A stretch of DNA of 64,000 nt, taken from the NCBI RefSeq assembly GCF_900116515.1, contig NZ_FPBA01000003.1, positions 1-64,000 on the forward strand. The letters are read 5' to 3'. The notes under the pieces are model-generated. The model saw only the letters and a program-made list of their open reading frames with translations, made no database searches and was not told the DNA's origin. The stretch's first letter is position 1. Every line of letters starts with the position of its first letter. The position numbers and the translations under genes were made by a program. Source of the DNA: Geodermatophilus amargosae. GTDB lineage: Bacteria > Actinomycetota > Actinomycetes > Mycobacteriales > Geodermatophilaceae. Shown here piece after piece: positions 41,013 to 50,013 of this stretch.

Positions 41013-42317
41013 GTGGCTCCCGTCCCGAGCCGAGGAGTCCCCACGACCACGCACCAGACCGCCCCGCTGCGCACGTGGGCAGGCAACCTGACCTACCGCG
41101 CGGCGCGGGTGCACCGGCCGAGGACCGTGGCCGAGGTGCAGGACGTCGTCGCGCGCAGCGAGCGGGTCAAGGCCCTCGGCTCGCGGCACTGCTTCAACGA
41201 CATCGCCGACACGACCGCCGACCACGTGCTCCTCGACGACCTCGACACCGGGGTCGAGCTCGCGGAGGCCGCCGACGACGGCACCGGCGTCCTGTGGGTG
41301 CCGGCCGGGATGCGGTACGGCGAGCTCGTCGGTGAGCTCGCGGCCACCGGCCGGGCGCTGCACAACCTCGCGTCGCTGCCGCACATCACCGTCGTCGGCG
41401 CCACGGCCACCGGCACGCACGGCTCGGGCAACCGCAACGGCTCGCTGAGCACCTCGGTGGCCGGCCTGGAGCTCGTGCGCTCCGACGGCGAGGCCGTCGT
41501 CCTCGGTGCCGACGACGCCGACCTGCCCGGCGCGGTCGTCCACCTCGGCGCCCTCGGCGTCGTCACCCGGGTGGCCCTGCGGTTCCAGCCGACCTTCGAC
41601 GTCCGCAACACCGTCTACGTCGGCATGACGTGGGACCGGCTGTTCGCCGACCTCGACGCCGTGGCCGACGCCGCCTACAGCGTCAGCGTCTTCACCGACT
41701 GGCGCACGGTCACGTCGGTGTGGGTCAAGTCGCGGCCGGAGGACCCCGCGGTGCCGGAGGACTTCTTCGGCGCCCGCGCGGCCACCGAGCCGACGCACAT
41801 GCTCCCCGACACCCCGGTCGAGAACCTCACCGAGCAGCTCGGCGTCCCCGGCGAGTGGCACGAGCGGCTGCCGCACTTCCGCGCCGACTTCACGCCGAGC
41901 AAGGGCGAGGAGCTGCAGAGCGAGTGGTTCGTGCCCCGCCGGCACGGGCGCGCGGCCTGCGAGGCGCTGCGCGGTCTCGCCGACCGGGTGGCGCCGCTGC
42001 TGCAGGTCAGCGAGATCCGCACCGTCGCCGCCGACGACCTGTGGCTGAGCCCGGCCTCCGGCGGCGACGTCATGGCCCTGCACTTCACCTGGCTCCCCGA
42101 CCAGGCCGCCGTGACCGCGGTGCTCCCGGAGATCGAGGCCGCGCTGCGGCCCTTCGGCGCCCGGCCGCACTGGGGCAAGCTGTTCGCCACCGACGCCGCC
42201 GGGCTCGCCGGGCTCTACCCGCGGATGACGGACTTCCGGGCCCTGGTGCGCCGGTTCGACCCGCGCGGCGCGTTCCGCAACGACTACCTCGACCGGACCG
42301 TCGCCGCCTTCGACTGA
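41013..42317 (+). CDS. FAD-dependent alditol/xylitol oxidase-like protein
   Basis: The flavoprotein has a PCMH-type FAD domain (GSRHCFNDIADT, the likely FAD-linking segment; LPHITVVGATATGTHGSG) and a C-terminal D-arabinono-lactone-oxidase-type domain ending LYPRMTDFRALVRRFDPRGAF. It resembles Streptomyces alditol oxidase, which oxidises the terminal hydroxyl of polyols with oxygen. The GTG at 41013 gives 434 residues but has no ribosome site. A GAGGAG at 41032-41037 points five bases ahead to ACG at 41043, exactly where relatives would start MTT. ACG initiation or a mutated start is therefore possible. It follows UPF0303 by 5 bp. Confidence 0.87.
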   Translation: MAPVPSRGVPTTTHQTAPLRTWAGNLTYRAARVHRPRTVAEVQDVVARSERVKALGSRHCFNDIADTTADHVLLDDLDTGVELAEAADDGTGVLWVPAGMRYGELVGELAATGRALHNLASLPHITVVGATATGTHGSGNRNGSLSTSVAGLELVRSDGEAVVLGADDADLPGAVVHLGALGVVTRVALRFQPTFDVRNTVYVGMTWDRLFADLDAVADAAYSVSVFTDWRTVTSVWVKSRPEDPAVPEDFFGARAATEPTHMLPDTPVENLTEQLGVPGEWHERLPHFRADFTPSKGEELQSEWFVPRRHGRAACEALRGLADRVAPLLQVSEIRTVAADDLWLSPASGGDVMALHFTWLPDQAAVTAVLPEIEAALRPFGARPHWGKLFATDAAGLAGLYPRMTDFRALVRRFDPRGAFRNDYLDRTVAAFD

Positions 42318-42338
42318 CCGCCGCTCAGCCCAGGACGC

Positions 42339-43580
42339 TCAGCCCAGGGCACGCAGCCGGGCCGCGAGGAACTCGCGCTCGGCGGCGTTCCCGGTGAGCA
42401 GCAGCGCCTCGGTGTAGGCCTCGCGCGCCTCGCCGACCCGCCCCAGCCGCCGCAGCAGGTCGGCGCGGGCCGCCGGCAGGTAGCCGTAGCCGGCCAGCTG
42501 TGGCTCGGCGGCGAGCTCGTCGAGGGCGGCCAGCCCGGCGTCGGGACCGCGGGCGAAGCCGACGGCGACCGCGCGGTTGAGCGCCACGACCGGGGAGGGC
42601 CACAGCCGCGCGAGGACGCCGTAGAGCGCGACGATCTCGGCCCAGTCGGTGTCGTCCCACGACGGGGACTCGGCGTGCACCGCGGCGATCGCGGCCTGCA
42701 GCGCGTACCGCGACGGCGGCCGGGCCCGCAGTGCCTCGCGGACCAGGGCCACGCCCTCGGCGATCGCCGCCCGGTCCCACCGCGCGCGGTCCTGCTCCTC
42801 GAGCAGCAGCAGCCGGCCGTCGTCGGTGGTGCGGGTCTCCCGGCGGGCGTCGGTGAGCAGCAGCAGCGCCAGCAGCCCGGCCACCGCCGGGTCGCGCGGC
42901 AGCAGCCGGCGCAGCATCCGGGCGAGCTCCACCGAGCGCTCCACCAGGTCGCGGCGGACCAGCTCCTCCCCCGCCGGGGCGGTGTGCCCGGTGGTGAACA
43001 GCAGGTGCACGACCGCCAGGACTGCCTCGACGCGCCCGGGCAGCTCCGCGGCCGGCGGCACCCGGTACGGGATCCGGGCGACGGTGATCTTCTTCTTGGC
43101 GCGGGTGATCCGCGCGGCCATCGTGGCGGTCGGGACGAGGAAGGCGCGGGCCACCTCGGCGGTGGTCAGGCCGCACACCAGGCGCAGCGTGAGCGCCACC
43201 TGGGCGGGCAGGTCCAGCGCCGGGTGGCAGCAGGTGACCACCAGGCGCAGCCGGTCGTCGGGGTAGCCGTGCGCGTCGTCGACCATCGACGGCGCCACGT
43301 CGTCCTCGACGAGCAGCGGCAGGTACCGGCGCTCGACTCCCCGGTGGCGCAGGACGTTGAGCGCCCGCCGCCGGGCGGCAGTGGTCAGCCAGGCGCCGGG
43401 GCGTGCGGGGACGCCGGCGGTGCCCCAGTCGGTCAGCGCCGCGGCGAACGCCTCCTGCACGCACTCCTCGGCGACGTCGAGGTCGCGGGTGACGCGCACC
43501 GTCGCGGCGAGCACGAAGGCCCACTCGCGACGGTGCGCGTCGGCGACCGCGGCGGCGACGTCGGCGGTCGTCGGGGGCAC
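42339..43580 (-). CDS. ECF42-type RNA polymerase sigma factor with C-terminal extension
   Basis: The 413-residue protein has sigma region 2 (WAFVLAATVRVTRDLDVAEECVQEAFAAAL) and region 4 (LPAQVALTLRLVCGLTTAEVARAFLVPTATMAARITRAKKKI). A 220-residue C-terminal domain with TPR-like helices (YALQAAIAAVHAESPSWDDTDWAEI, GYLPAARADLLRRLGRVGEAREAY) follows. This is the ECF42 group, which has no anti-sigma factor and is accompanied by a YCII/DGPF protein, as here just upstream. GTG at 43580 lies 3 bp after that gene. The C-terminal domain is needed for activity in studied members. Confidence 0.9.
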   Translation of the reverse strand: MPPTTADVAAAVADAHRREWAFVLAATVRVTRDLDVAEECVQEAFAAALTDWGTAGVPARPGAWLTTAARRRALNVLRHRGVERRYLPLLVEDDVAPSMVDDAHGYPDDRLRLVVTCCHPALDLPAQVALTLRLVCGLTTAEVARAFLVPTATMAARITRAKKKITVARIPYRVPPAAELPGRVEAVLAVVHLLFTTGHTAPAGEELVRRDLVERSVELARMLRRLLPRDPAVAGLLALLLLTDARRETRTTDDGRLLLLEEQDRARWDRAAIAEGVALVREALRARPPSRYALQAAIAAVHAESPSWDDTDWAEIVALYGVLARLWPSPVVALNRAVAVGFARGPDAGLAALDELAAEPQLAGYGYLPAARADLLRRLGRVGEAREAYTEALLLTGNAAEREFLAARLRALG

Positions 43581-43583
43581 CGG

Positions 43584-43925
43584 TCAGTCGAAGGTCATCA
43601 CCGGGCGGACCTCGACCCCGCCGAAGCGCGCCGGCACCGTCCGCGCGACGGCGAGCGCGGTGTCGAGGTCGGGGGCGTCGATGACGTAGTACCCGCCGAG
43701 GGCCTCCTTGGTCTCCACGAACGGCCCGTCGGTGACCTCGCCGCCGCGCACCGAGGTCGCGGTCGTCGTCGGCTCGAGCGCCTCCCCGCCCAGCAGCTTG
43801 GCCCCGTGCTGTTCCACGCCCGCGGAGAAGCGGTCGTGGTCGGCCATGATCTCGCCGTAGACCTCGGGGGTCGCGGTGGCGTACTGCGCCTCGTCCTCGT
43901 AGATCAGGACCAGGTACTTCGTCAT
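43584..43925 (-). CDS. YCII/DGPF-domain protein
   Basis: The 113-residue protein carries the motif TDGPFVETKEALGGYYVIDAP that defines the DGPF group of YCII proteins. These genes sit beside ECF42 sigma factors across actinomycetes and proteobacteria and are usually in their regulon. ATG at 43925 follows GGGAGG. It is the first gene of a two-gene unit with the sigma factor. Molecular function unknown. Confidence 0.92.
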   Translation of the reverse strand: MTKYLVLIYEDEAQYATATPEVYGEIMADHDRFSAGVEQHGAKLLGGEALEPTTTATSVRGGEVTDGPFVETKEALGGYYVIDAPDLDTALAVARTVPARFGGVEVRPVMTFD

Positions 43926-44038
43926 GGTGCCCTCCCGGGTTGCCGGGGGCCCGCCGTTCGGACCCTCCACCCCTACGACACGCAGCACCGCACCAGATCG
44001 ACAGCCGGCGCGGAAGACCTCCGCGGCCAGGCGTGCGG

Positions 44039-44968
44039 CTAGGCCGTCCGGGACTCCCGGTCGTAGTTGCGACCGAGGAACTCGGGCACCTTGGCCCACC
44101 GGAACGCGAACACCATGACCAGCAGCGTCGCCACGTACGGCACCACGAGCAGCACCTGGCTGGGGATGTCGATGCCGGCCACCTCGGCGCGCAGCGCGAC
44201 GACGTCCATGGCGGCGAAGAACAGGGCGCCGAGGACGATGAACTGCGGGCGCCACCCACCGAAGAAGGTCAGGGCGATCGCCAGCCAGCCGCGGCCGCCG
44301 ACGATGCTGTCGGTGTAGGTCCCGGTGTAGACCAGCGGCAGGTACGCCCCCGCCACGGCCATGAGCGCTCCTCCGACGGTGGCGGTCCACAGCCGGTTGC
44401 GCACCACGGGGATGCCCAGGCTGTCGGCCGCCTTGGGGTTCTCCCCCACCGAGCGCAGGTCCAGCCCCGCCCGGGTGCGGTACAGGAAGAACCACGCGCC
44501 CACCGCGAGCAGGGCCGCCAGGTAGACCAGCACGTTGTGCGAGAACAGCGCGGTGCCGAGGACCGGGATGTCGCTCAGCAGCGGGATCTCCAGCCGCGGG
44601 AGGGTGTCGACCCGTGGCGTCGTGGCCCCCTGGCCGATGACGATCCGGTACAGCAGCCCCGCCAGCCCGGTGGCGGCGAAGAACAGCGCCAGCCCGACCA
44701 CGAACTGGTCGAGCCGGAGCACGGTCGTCGCCCACCCGAGGGCGGCACCGAAGACCGCGCCGGTGCCGGCGGCCAGCAGGATGCCGATCGTGGTGCTGCC
44801 GGTGCCGTAGCTGACGAGGAAGCCGATGGCCGCCCCGAGGAGCATGACGCCCTCCTGCGACACGCTGAAGACGCCGGTCAGGCCGCCGAGCATCGTGCCG
44901 AGCGAGGCGAGCAGGTAGGGGACCATGGCCACCACGGTGAGCTGGGCCAGGGCCGCGAACTCGGTCAT
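44039..44968 (-). CDS. BMP-type ABC importer permease (nucleoside/sugar), second subunit
   Basis: The 309-residue permease has about eight to ten hydrophobic segments and the family features GGLTGVFSVSQEGVMLLGAAIGF and RSVGENPKAADSLGIPV, the EAA-like loop of BMP/RbsC-type permeases. ATG at 44968 overlaps the stop of the first permease gene. It forms the membrane channel with the permease at 44965. The set resembles NupQ/YufQ nucleoside importers. Confidence 0.92.
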   Translation of the reverse strand: MTEFAALAQLTVVAMVPYLLASLGTMLGGLTGVFSVSQEGVMLLGAAIGFLVSYGTGSTTIGILLAAGTGAVFGAALGWATTVLRLDQFVVGLALFFAATGLAGLLYRIVIGQGATTPRVDTLPRLEIPLLSDIPVLGTALFSHNVLVYLAALLAVGAWFFLYRTRAGLDLRSVGENPKAADSLGIPVVRNRLWTATVGGALMAVAGAYLPLVYTGTYTDSIVGGRGWLAIALTFFGGWRPQFIVLGALFFAAMDVVALRAEVAGIDIPSQVLLVVPYVATLLVMVFAFRWAKVPEFLGRNYDRESRTA

Positions 44969-46050
44969 GTCACCCTCCGCGCCAGCCGCCCCGCGATCAC
45001 GTCGGAGAGCAGCAGGAAGATCAGGATCAGGGCCTCGATGATCAGCACCATCTCGGCGGGGACGCCGACGGTGCGCTGCATGGAGCTGGCGCCGACCTCG
45101 AGGATCGCGATGCCGAAGGCGACCACGGGCACCCACAGCGCGCTGCCCCGGGCGATGAGCCCGATGATGATGCCGAGCAGCAGGAAGTTCGACTGCATGC
45201 CCTCGATGGCGCGACCGTGCACGCCGCCCACCTCGAGCGCGCCGGCCAGCCCCCCGAGCGCACCGCCGACGACGAGCGCCACGACGGCGACCTTCTCCAC
45301 CCGGATGCCGTTGATGGCCGCGGCGCGCGGGTTGGCGCCCGCGGCACGCAGCTCGAAGCCCGCGGCCGTGCGTCGCGTGACCACGGTCGTCACCGCCGCC
45401 ACGAGGAGCGCGAGCAGGATGCCGGCGTGCACCCCCGGCGGGCCGCCCAGCACGGGCAGCTCGGCGCCCTCGCCCACCCGTTGCGTGGCGGCCACCCCGG
45501 CCGCGGGGTCCGACCACACCTCCGTCGCGGCGTAGTCGAGCACCTGGAAGGACACGAAGTTGAGCAGGACGGTGCTGAGGATCTCGTTGACCCGGAACCG
45601 TCCCATGAGGAAGGCCGCGATCCCGGCCCACACCGCACCGGAGAGCACGCCGGCGAGGACCACCAGGGGCAGCAGGACGGCGGTGGGCAGGTCGGCGTAC
45701 ACGATCCCGACACCGGCCGCGGCCGTCGCGCCCACGAGCAGCTGGCCCTCACCACCGATGTTGAACCGCCCCACCGCGAGCGGGATCGTGAACCCCAGCG
45801 CCAGCAGCGTCAGCGGGACCCACTTCGTCAGCGTCTCGGTGAAGCCGAAGCCGGTCCGGAACGACGTGGTGACGATCGTCCGGTACGCCTCGACGACGTC
45901 GTAGCCGAGCGCCGCGATGACGACGCCCGAGACCGCGAACGCGAGTACGAGCGCCAGCACGTAGGGCAGCAGGCCGCGCAGCAGGCGGACGGCGGGCCGC
46001 TCCGTCGCCGGGGCCGGGGCGTCGGTGTCGGTCAGCACGGGCGCGCTCAT
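44965..46050 (-). CDS. BMP-type ABC importer permease, first subunit
   Basis: The 361-residue permease has a hydrophilic N-terminus of about 25 residues and then nine or so membrane segments. The motif VGRFNIGGEGQLLVGATAAAG and the coupling loop LRAAGANPRAAAINGIRV are typical of the NupP/YufP group. It overlaps the ATPase gene upstream and the second permease downstream by four bases each, as expected for subunits made in fixed ratio. Confidence 0.92.
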   Translation of the reverse strand: MSAPVLTDTDAPAPATERPAVRLLRGLLPYVLALVLAFAVSGVVIAALGYDVVEAYRTIVTTSFRTGFGFTETLTKWVPLTLLALGFTIPLAVGRFNIGGEGQLLVGATAAAGVGIVYADLPTAVLLPLVVLAGVLSGAVWAGIAAFLMGRFRVNEILSTVLLNFVSFQVLDYAATEVWSDPAAGVAATQRVGEGAELPVLGGPPGVHAGILLALLVAAVTTVVTRRTAAGFELRAAGANPRAAAINGIRVEKVAVVALVVGGALGGLAGALEVGGVHGRAIEGMQSNFLLLGIIIGLIARGSALWVPVVAFGIAILEVGASSMQRTVGVPAEMVLIIEALILIFLLLSDVIAGRLARRVT

Positions 46051-47663
46051 GCGTCCTCCCGGACCCCGGCCATGAGGCGGCCGAGCTCGTAGACGTCGTA
46101 GTCCCCGCGGGCGCGCTCACCGACGACCTCCCCGGAGTACAGGACGACCATCCGGTCGGCGAGCAGGCTCAGCTCGTCGAGGTCCTCGGAGATGAGGACG
46201 ACCGCGCAGCCCCGGTCGCGGGCCTCGTGGACCCGGTCGTAGACGAAGCGGGTCGAGCGCAGGTCCAGACCGCGGGTCGGGTTCTGCAGCACGAGGACCG
46301 CGGGCTCCCGGTCGAAGGCGCGGGCGAGCACCAGGCGCTGGATGTTGCCCCCGGAGAGGTTCCCGGCCATGGCGTCGGGACCCGGCGTCTTGATGGAGTA
46401 CCGCTCGATGGTGTCCCGGGCGTGCTCCCGGACGCGTCGCCAGTCGATCAGCCCGGCGCGGCGGTTGTCGGCCCGGCGCTGGGCACCCAGGAGCAGGTTG
46501 TCGGCCACCGTGCCCGCCCCGAGGATCCCGTCCCGGTGCCGGTCCTCGGGCACGTAGGCGACCCCCGTGGACAGCCATCGGCGGGTGGGCGCCCCCGCCA
46601 GGTCGGTGCCGTCCACGGCCACGCTGCCGGCGCGGACGGGACGCACCCCGGCCAGCACCTCCGCCAGCTCGACCTGCCCGTTGCCGGCCACCCCGGCGAC
46701 CCCGACCACCTCGCCGGCACGGACCTCCAACCCCAGCCCGCGCAGCGCCGGGACGCCGTGGTCGTTGTCGGCCGTGACGCCGGAGACGGCCAGCCGGACC
46801 CGCCCGGCGTCGGGGCGCCGCTGCTCGGCGGGCGGCGCGGCCGGCACCTCCCCGACCGCGCCGACGCCCAGGGCCGCCGCGACCTCGGAGGTCTGCTCCC
46901 CGACCAGCTCGCCGACCATGAGCGAGGCCAGGCCGGTGGCGTCGGTGGCCGACCTGAGCACCGTGGCGATCCGCCGGCCGTCGCGCATGACCGAGATCCG
47001 GTCGCAGATGGCCAGCACCTCGCGCGCCTTGTGCGAGATGAAGACGACGCTGGTGCCCTCGGCGACGATGCCGCGCAGCGAGGCGAAGAGCCCGTCGACC
47101 TCCTGCGGCGTGAGGTTGGTCGTCGGCTCGTCCAGGACCAGGACCCTGGCCCCGCGGTAGAGCACCTTGAGGATCTCCACCCGCTGCCGCGCGCCCACCG
47201 AGAGCCGGTCGGTGCGCGCCCGCGGGTCGACCGCGAGGCCGAAGCGGTCGGAGAGCTCGGTGATCCGCCGCGCCGCGCCGCGCAGCCCGCCGGAGCCGGC
47301 GCTGGTCCCCAGCACCACGTTCTCGAGGACGGTGTAGCTCGACACCTGCAGCAGGTGCTGGTGCACCATCCCGATGCCGAGCGCGATGGCGTCGCGCGGT
47401 GACCGGATGTGCACCTCCCGGCCGTCGACGCGGATCTCGCCGGAGTCGGCTCGGTACAGGCCGTAGAGGACGTTCATCAGCGTCGTCTTGCCGGCGCCGT
47501 TGCCGCCCACCAGCCCGTGCACCTCGCCGGTGGCCAGCTCCAGGTCGGCGTCGGTGAGGGCCCGGACGGGCCCGAAGGACTTGCTGATCCCGCTCATCGT
47601 GAGCGGCCGGTCCCGGCCGGGGGCCGCACCCCCGGCCGGCCCGACCGCGGTGGCGCCGCTCAC
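46047..47663 (-). CDS. BMP-type ABC importer ATPase with two nucleotide-binding domains
   Basis: The 538-residue ATPase contains two ABC domains. The first has Walker A GGNGAGKTTLMNVLYG, signature LSVGARQRVEILK and Walker B VLVLDEPTTNLTP. The second has a degenerate Walker A (GVAGNGQVELAEVL, lacking the Lys), signature LSGGNIQRLVLAR and PAVLVLQNPTRGLD with Gln in place of the usual Asp-Glu pattern. A degenerate second site is normal for sugar/nucleoside double ATPases (RbsA, NupO). GTG at 47663 overlaps the lipoprotein stop as GTGA. Confidence 0.93.
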   Translation of the reverse strand: MSGATAVGPAGGAAPGRDRPLTMSGISKSFGPVRALTDADLELATGEVHGLVGGNGAGKTTLMNVLYGLYRADSGEIRVDGREVHIRSPRDAIALGIGMVHQHLLQVSSYTVLENVVLGTSAGSGGLRGAARRITELSDRFGLAVDPRARTDRLSVGARQRVEILKVLYRGARVLVLDEPTTNLTPQEVDGLFASLRGIVAEGTSVVFISHKAREVLAICDRISVMRDGRRIATVLRSATDATGLASLMVGELVGEQTSEVAAALGVGAVGEVPAAPPAEQRRPDAGRVRLAVSGVTADNDHGVPALRGLGLEVRAGEVVGVAGVAGNGQVELAEVLAGVRPVRAGSVAVDGTDLAGAPTRRWLSTGVAYVPEDRHRDGILGAGTVADNLLLGAQRRADNRRAGLIDWRRVREHARDTIERYSIKTPGPDAMAGNLSGGNIQRLVLARAFDREPAVLVLQNPTRGLDLRSTRFVYDRVHEARDRGCAVVLISEDLDELSLLADRMVVLYSGEVVGERARGDYDVYELGRLMAGVREDA

Positions 47664-48682
47664 TCGACCGGGGTCACGTCGCGCTCGACCTCGATCTCGC
47701 CGGACCGCAGCCGCTCGACGGCCTGGTCGACCTGGTCCACCACGGCCTGGTCGACGTTGGCGGGCGGCTGGAGCGAGATCCCCCGCTCGTAGTCCATGCC
47801 GAGGTAGCCGCCGGTCTCGCCGTCCTCCACCGAGCTGAGGATCTCGTCGATCATCGGGGTGAAGTCGTACAGGACCGACGTCAGGTACCGGTCGGGCGCG
47901 AGGTTGGACTTGTCGGTGTACTTCGCCGTCATGAGGACACCCGCGGGGGCGTCGGTGACGCCCTCGAAGGCCCCGACCGCGCCGAGGTTGAGCGAGGTCA
48001 GGATGACGTCGTTGCCGTCGGCGAGCAGCTGGCTGGTGAACTGCTGGGCCCGGGTCGGGTCGTTGAAGTCCCCGGTCCACACCGGGGTCAGGGTCGCGGT
48101 GGACCCGGTGTCCTCCAGGGCCTGCTCGACCGCGTGCACCTCCGAGTAGGAGAAGGGCAGCGTCACGCCGCCGAGGTAGGCGATCCGCCCGCTCTGGCTG
48201 GCCCCGGCGGCCAGGACACCCAGCGGGTAGAAGGCCAGGTGGAAGTTGCGGTCGAGGACCCAGACGTTGTCGGGGACGTCGGCGGGCTCGGTGTCCTGCT
48301 CGGCGATGAAGACGACCTCCGGAGCCTCCTCGGCGACGGCGACCGTCGCGTCGTAGAACTGGCTGCCGTGGGTCCAGATGACGGTGTAGCCGTCGGCGAC
48401 GTACTCGCGCAGCACCCGCTCGGCGTCGGGCACCTGGACGCTCTCGGAGTACGTCGTGTCCGCGCCGTGGTCCTCCTCGGCGGCCTGCAGGGCCTGCAGA
48501 CCGAGGAAGGTGTAGTCGGCGTCGGTGGTGGTCCCGGAGAAGACGGCGGCGATCCGCGGCGCCTCACCGTCCCCGCCTGCGCCGCCGCCACCACCGCCGT
48601 CACCTCCGCCGCCACCACAGGCGGTGAGGACGAGCAGGGCCGATGCGGCCAGGGCACTTCCGGTGGATCGGGCAGATCGCAT
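47660..48682 (-). CDS. BMP-family substrate-binding lipoprotein
   Basis: The 340-residue protein has a lipoprotein signal (ALAASALLVLTACGGG, with Cys22 as the lipidated residue) and a glycine-rich linker. A BMP/PnrA-like periplasmic-binding domain follows: AAVFSGTTTDADYTFLGLQALQAAEE, VIWTHGSQFYDATVAVAEEAPEVVF, GRIAYLGGVTLPFSYSEVHAVEQALE. Family members bind purine nucleosides or related solutes. It is the first gene of the four-gene importer operon. ATG at 48682 is chosen so that the signal peptide starts MRSARS. Confidence 0.93.
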   Translation of the reverse strand: MRSARSTGSALAASALLVLTACGGGGGDGGGGGGAGGDGEAPRIAAVFSGTTTDADYTFLGLQALQAAEEDHGADTTYSESVQVPDAERVLREYVADGYTVIWTHGSQFYDATVAVAEEAPEVVFIAEQDTEPADVPDNVWVLDRNFHLAFYPLGVLAAGASQSGRIAYLGGVTLPFSYSEVHAVEQALEDTGSTATLTPVWTGDFNDPTRAQQFTSQLLADGNDVILTSLNLGAVGAFEGVTDAPAGVLMTAKYTDKSNLAPDRYLTSVLYDFTPMIDEILSSVEDGETGGYLGMDYERGISLQPPANVDQAVVDQVDQAVERLRSGEIEVERDVTPVE

Positions 48683-49028
48683 GGGCGGTACATCCCGTCG
48701 TCGCGCCGGCTGGGAGGAGTGCGTGTATCTCAGCGCTAAGACGTGAACCGCACAACACCCCGCGCCGAGCCGTGACCGAGTTGCGGCTCCGCGCCCCTCG
48801 ACGACCCTCCCGCTCGCCACGGGTGCGACAGCCGGTCACCTGCCGCGGCCGGTGACGACACGGCACGCGGGAGCAGTGGGCACGAAGCGACAACAGGACG
48901 GCATCGTTTCGGCCACTTCCTGCCGGTGCGCTCCCGGTTCCGTCCTGAGTAACGTCACGTACAGCAGTCAGGGCGTACCCGTCCGTCACGGACGGGAGCG
49001 CCACCACCCACCTCCCGAGGAGCTTCCC
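48683..49028. promoter_or_regulatory. 346-bp divergent intergenic region between BMP operon and whiB-like gene
   Basis: No credible open frame is seen. Near the BMP side TCTCAGCGCTAAGA (48728-48741) is a near-perfect palindrome with one mismatched pair, suitable as an operator 46-59 bp before the lipoprotein start. Near the whiB side CCCGTCCGT-C-ACGGACGGG (48978-48996) is a perfect 9-bp hairpin 33 bases before the start codon and probably within the mRNA leader. TAACGT and TACAGC around 48950-48966 are possible -10 hexamers. I could not fix either promoter. Confidence 0.4.
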
Positions 49029-49370
49029 GTGCTGTCCTCCCACCTCAGCCTGATCACCGAGTCCAACGCCCAGCCGCTCGCCGTCGCCGAGCCCGACGCC
49101 GTCGCCGGTTCGCCGTGGAGCGTCCTCACCGGCGGCGACGCCACCTGGCGCCTGGACGCCCTGTGCGCCGAGACCGACCCCGAGGCCTTCTTCCCGGAGA
49201 AGGGCGGCTCGACCCGCGAGGCCAAGCGCGTCTGCTCCGGCTGCGAGGTCCGCACCGAGTGCCTCGAGTACGCCCTCGCCAGCGACGAGCGCTTCGGCAT
49301 CTGGGGCGGCCTGTCCGAGCGCGAGCGTCGCCGGGTGCGCCTGGCCCGCCGCATGCCGCTCAGCGCCTGA
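49029..49370 (+). CDS. WhiB-family iron-sulfur transcriptional regulator, WhiB2/WhmD-like
   Basis: The 113-residue protein has the four WhiB cysteines in ALCAETDPEAFFPEKGG and RVCSGCEVRTECLEYAL, the turn GIWGGLSERERRRVR and a basic end. FFPEKGGSTREAKRVC is the WhiB2/WhmD form. WhiB2 homologues control septation and sporulation-type division together with WhiA. The cysteines should hold a 4Fe-4S cluster. GTG at 49029 has GAGGAG six bases before it; the first 50 residues form a variable tail. A hairpin lies in the leader. Confidence 0.92.
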   Translation: MLSSHLSLITESNAQPLAVAEPDAVAGSPWSVLTGGDATWRLDALCAETDPEAFFPEKGGSTREAKRVCSGCEVRTECLEYALASDERFGIWGGLSERERRRVRLARRMPLSA

Positions 49371-49440
49371 CCGGCCGGTCCCTCCCCCGGCGGCTACGGT
49401 CGCGACGCCGCACCGTCGTCGTCCGCGAGGAGGCCTGCCG

Positions 49441-50013
49441 ATGGCCGAGGTCGTGCTCTTCCACCACGCGCTCGGGCTGACACCCGGCGTCCCGGCCTTC
49501 GCCGACGACCTGCGCGCGGCCGGGCACACGGTGCACAGCCCGGACCTGTTCGAGGGCCGCACCTTCGACTCCGTCGAGGCCGGCGTGGGCCACGCCCGGG
49601 AGATCGGCTCCGGCGAGGTGCTGGACCGCGGCGCCCGCGCCGTCGCGGACCTGCCGGAGGCGCTCGTCCACGCCGGCATGTCGCTCGGCGTGCTGTCGGC
49701 GCAGCGGCTGGCCCAGACCCGTCCCGGCGCCCGCGGCGCGGTGCTCCTCTCCTCGTGCATCCCGGCCGAGGAGTTCGGCTGCTGGCCGGACGGCGTCCCG
49801 GTGCAGGTGCACGGCATGGACGCCGACCCGCTGTTCGTCGACGAGGGCGACCTCGCCGCCGCCCGCGCACTGGCCGGGCGGACCGACAGCGCCGAGGTCT
49901 TCCTCCACCCCGGCGACCAGCACCACGTCGCCGACCGCACGCTCCCCTCCTACGAGCCGGACGCCGCCGCGCTGCTCACCCGCCGCGTCCTCGACCTGCT
50001 CGCCGGCTCGTGA
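49441..50013 (+). CDS. Dienelactone hydrolase-like protein
   Basis: The 190-residue alpha/beta hydrolase opens AEVVLFHHALGLTPGV and has the elbow region HAGMSLGVLSAQRL, with Ser where classical dienelactone hydrolases have Cys. An Asp (HGMDADPLF) and a His (PGDQHHVADRT) complete a likely triad. ATG at 49441 follows GAGGAGG. Its stop overlaps the start of the thioesterase gene. The true substrate is unknown; the family covers lactones and small esters. Confidence 0.85.
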   Translation: MAEVVLFHHALGLTPGVPAFADDLRAAGHTVHSPDLFEGRTFDSVEAGVGHAREIGSGEVLDRGARAVADLPEALVHAGMSLGVLSAQRLAQTRPGARGAVLLSSCIPAEEFGCWPDGVPVQVHGMDADPLFVDEGDLAAARALAGRTDSAEVFLHPGDQHHVADRTLPSYEPDAAALLTRRVLDLLAGS

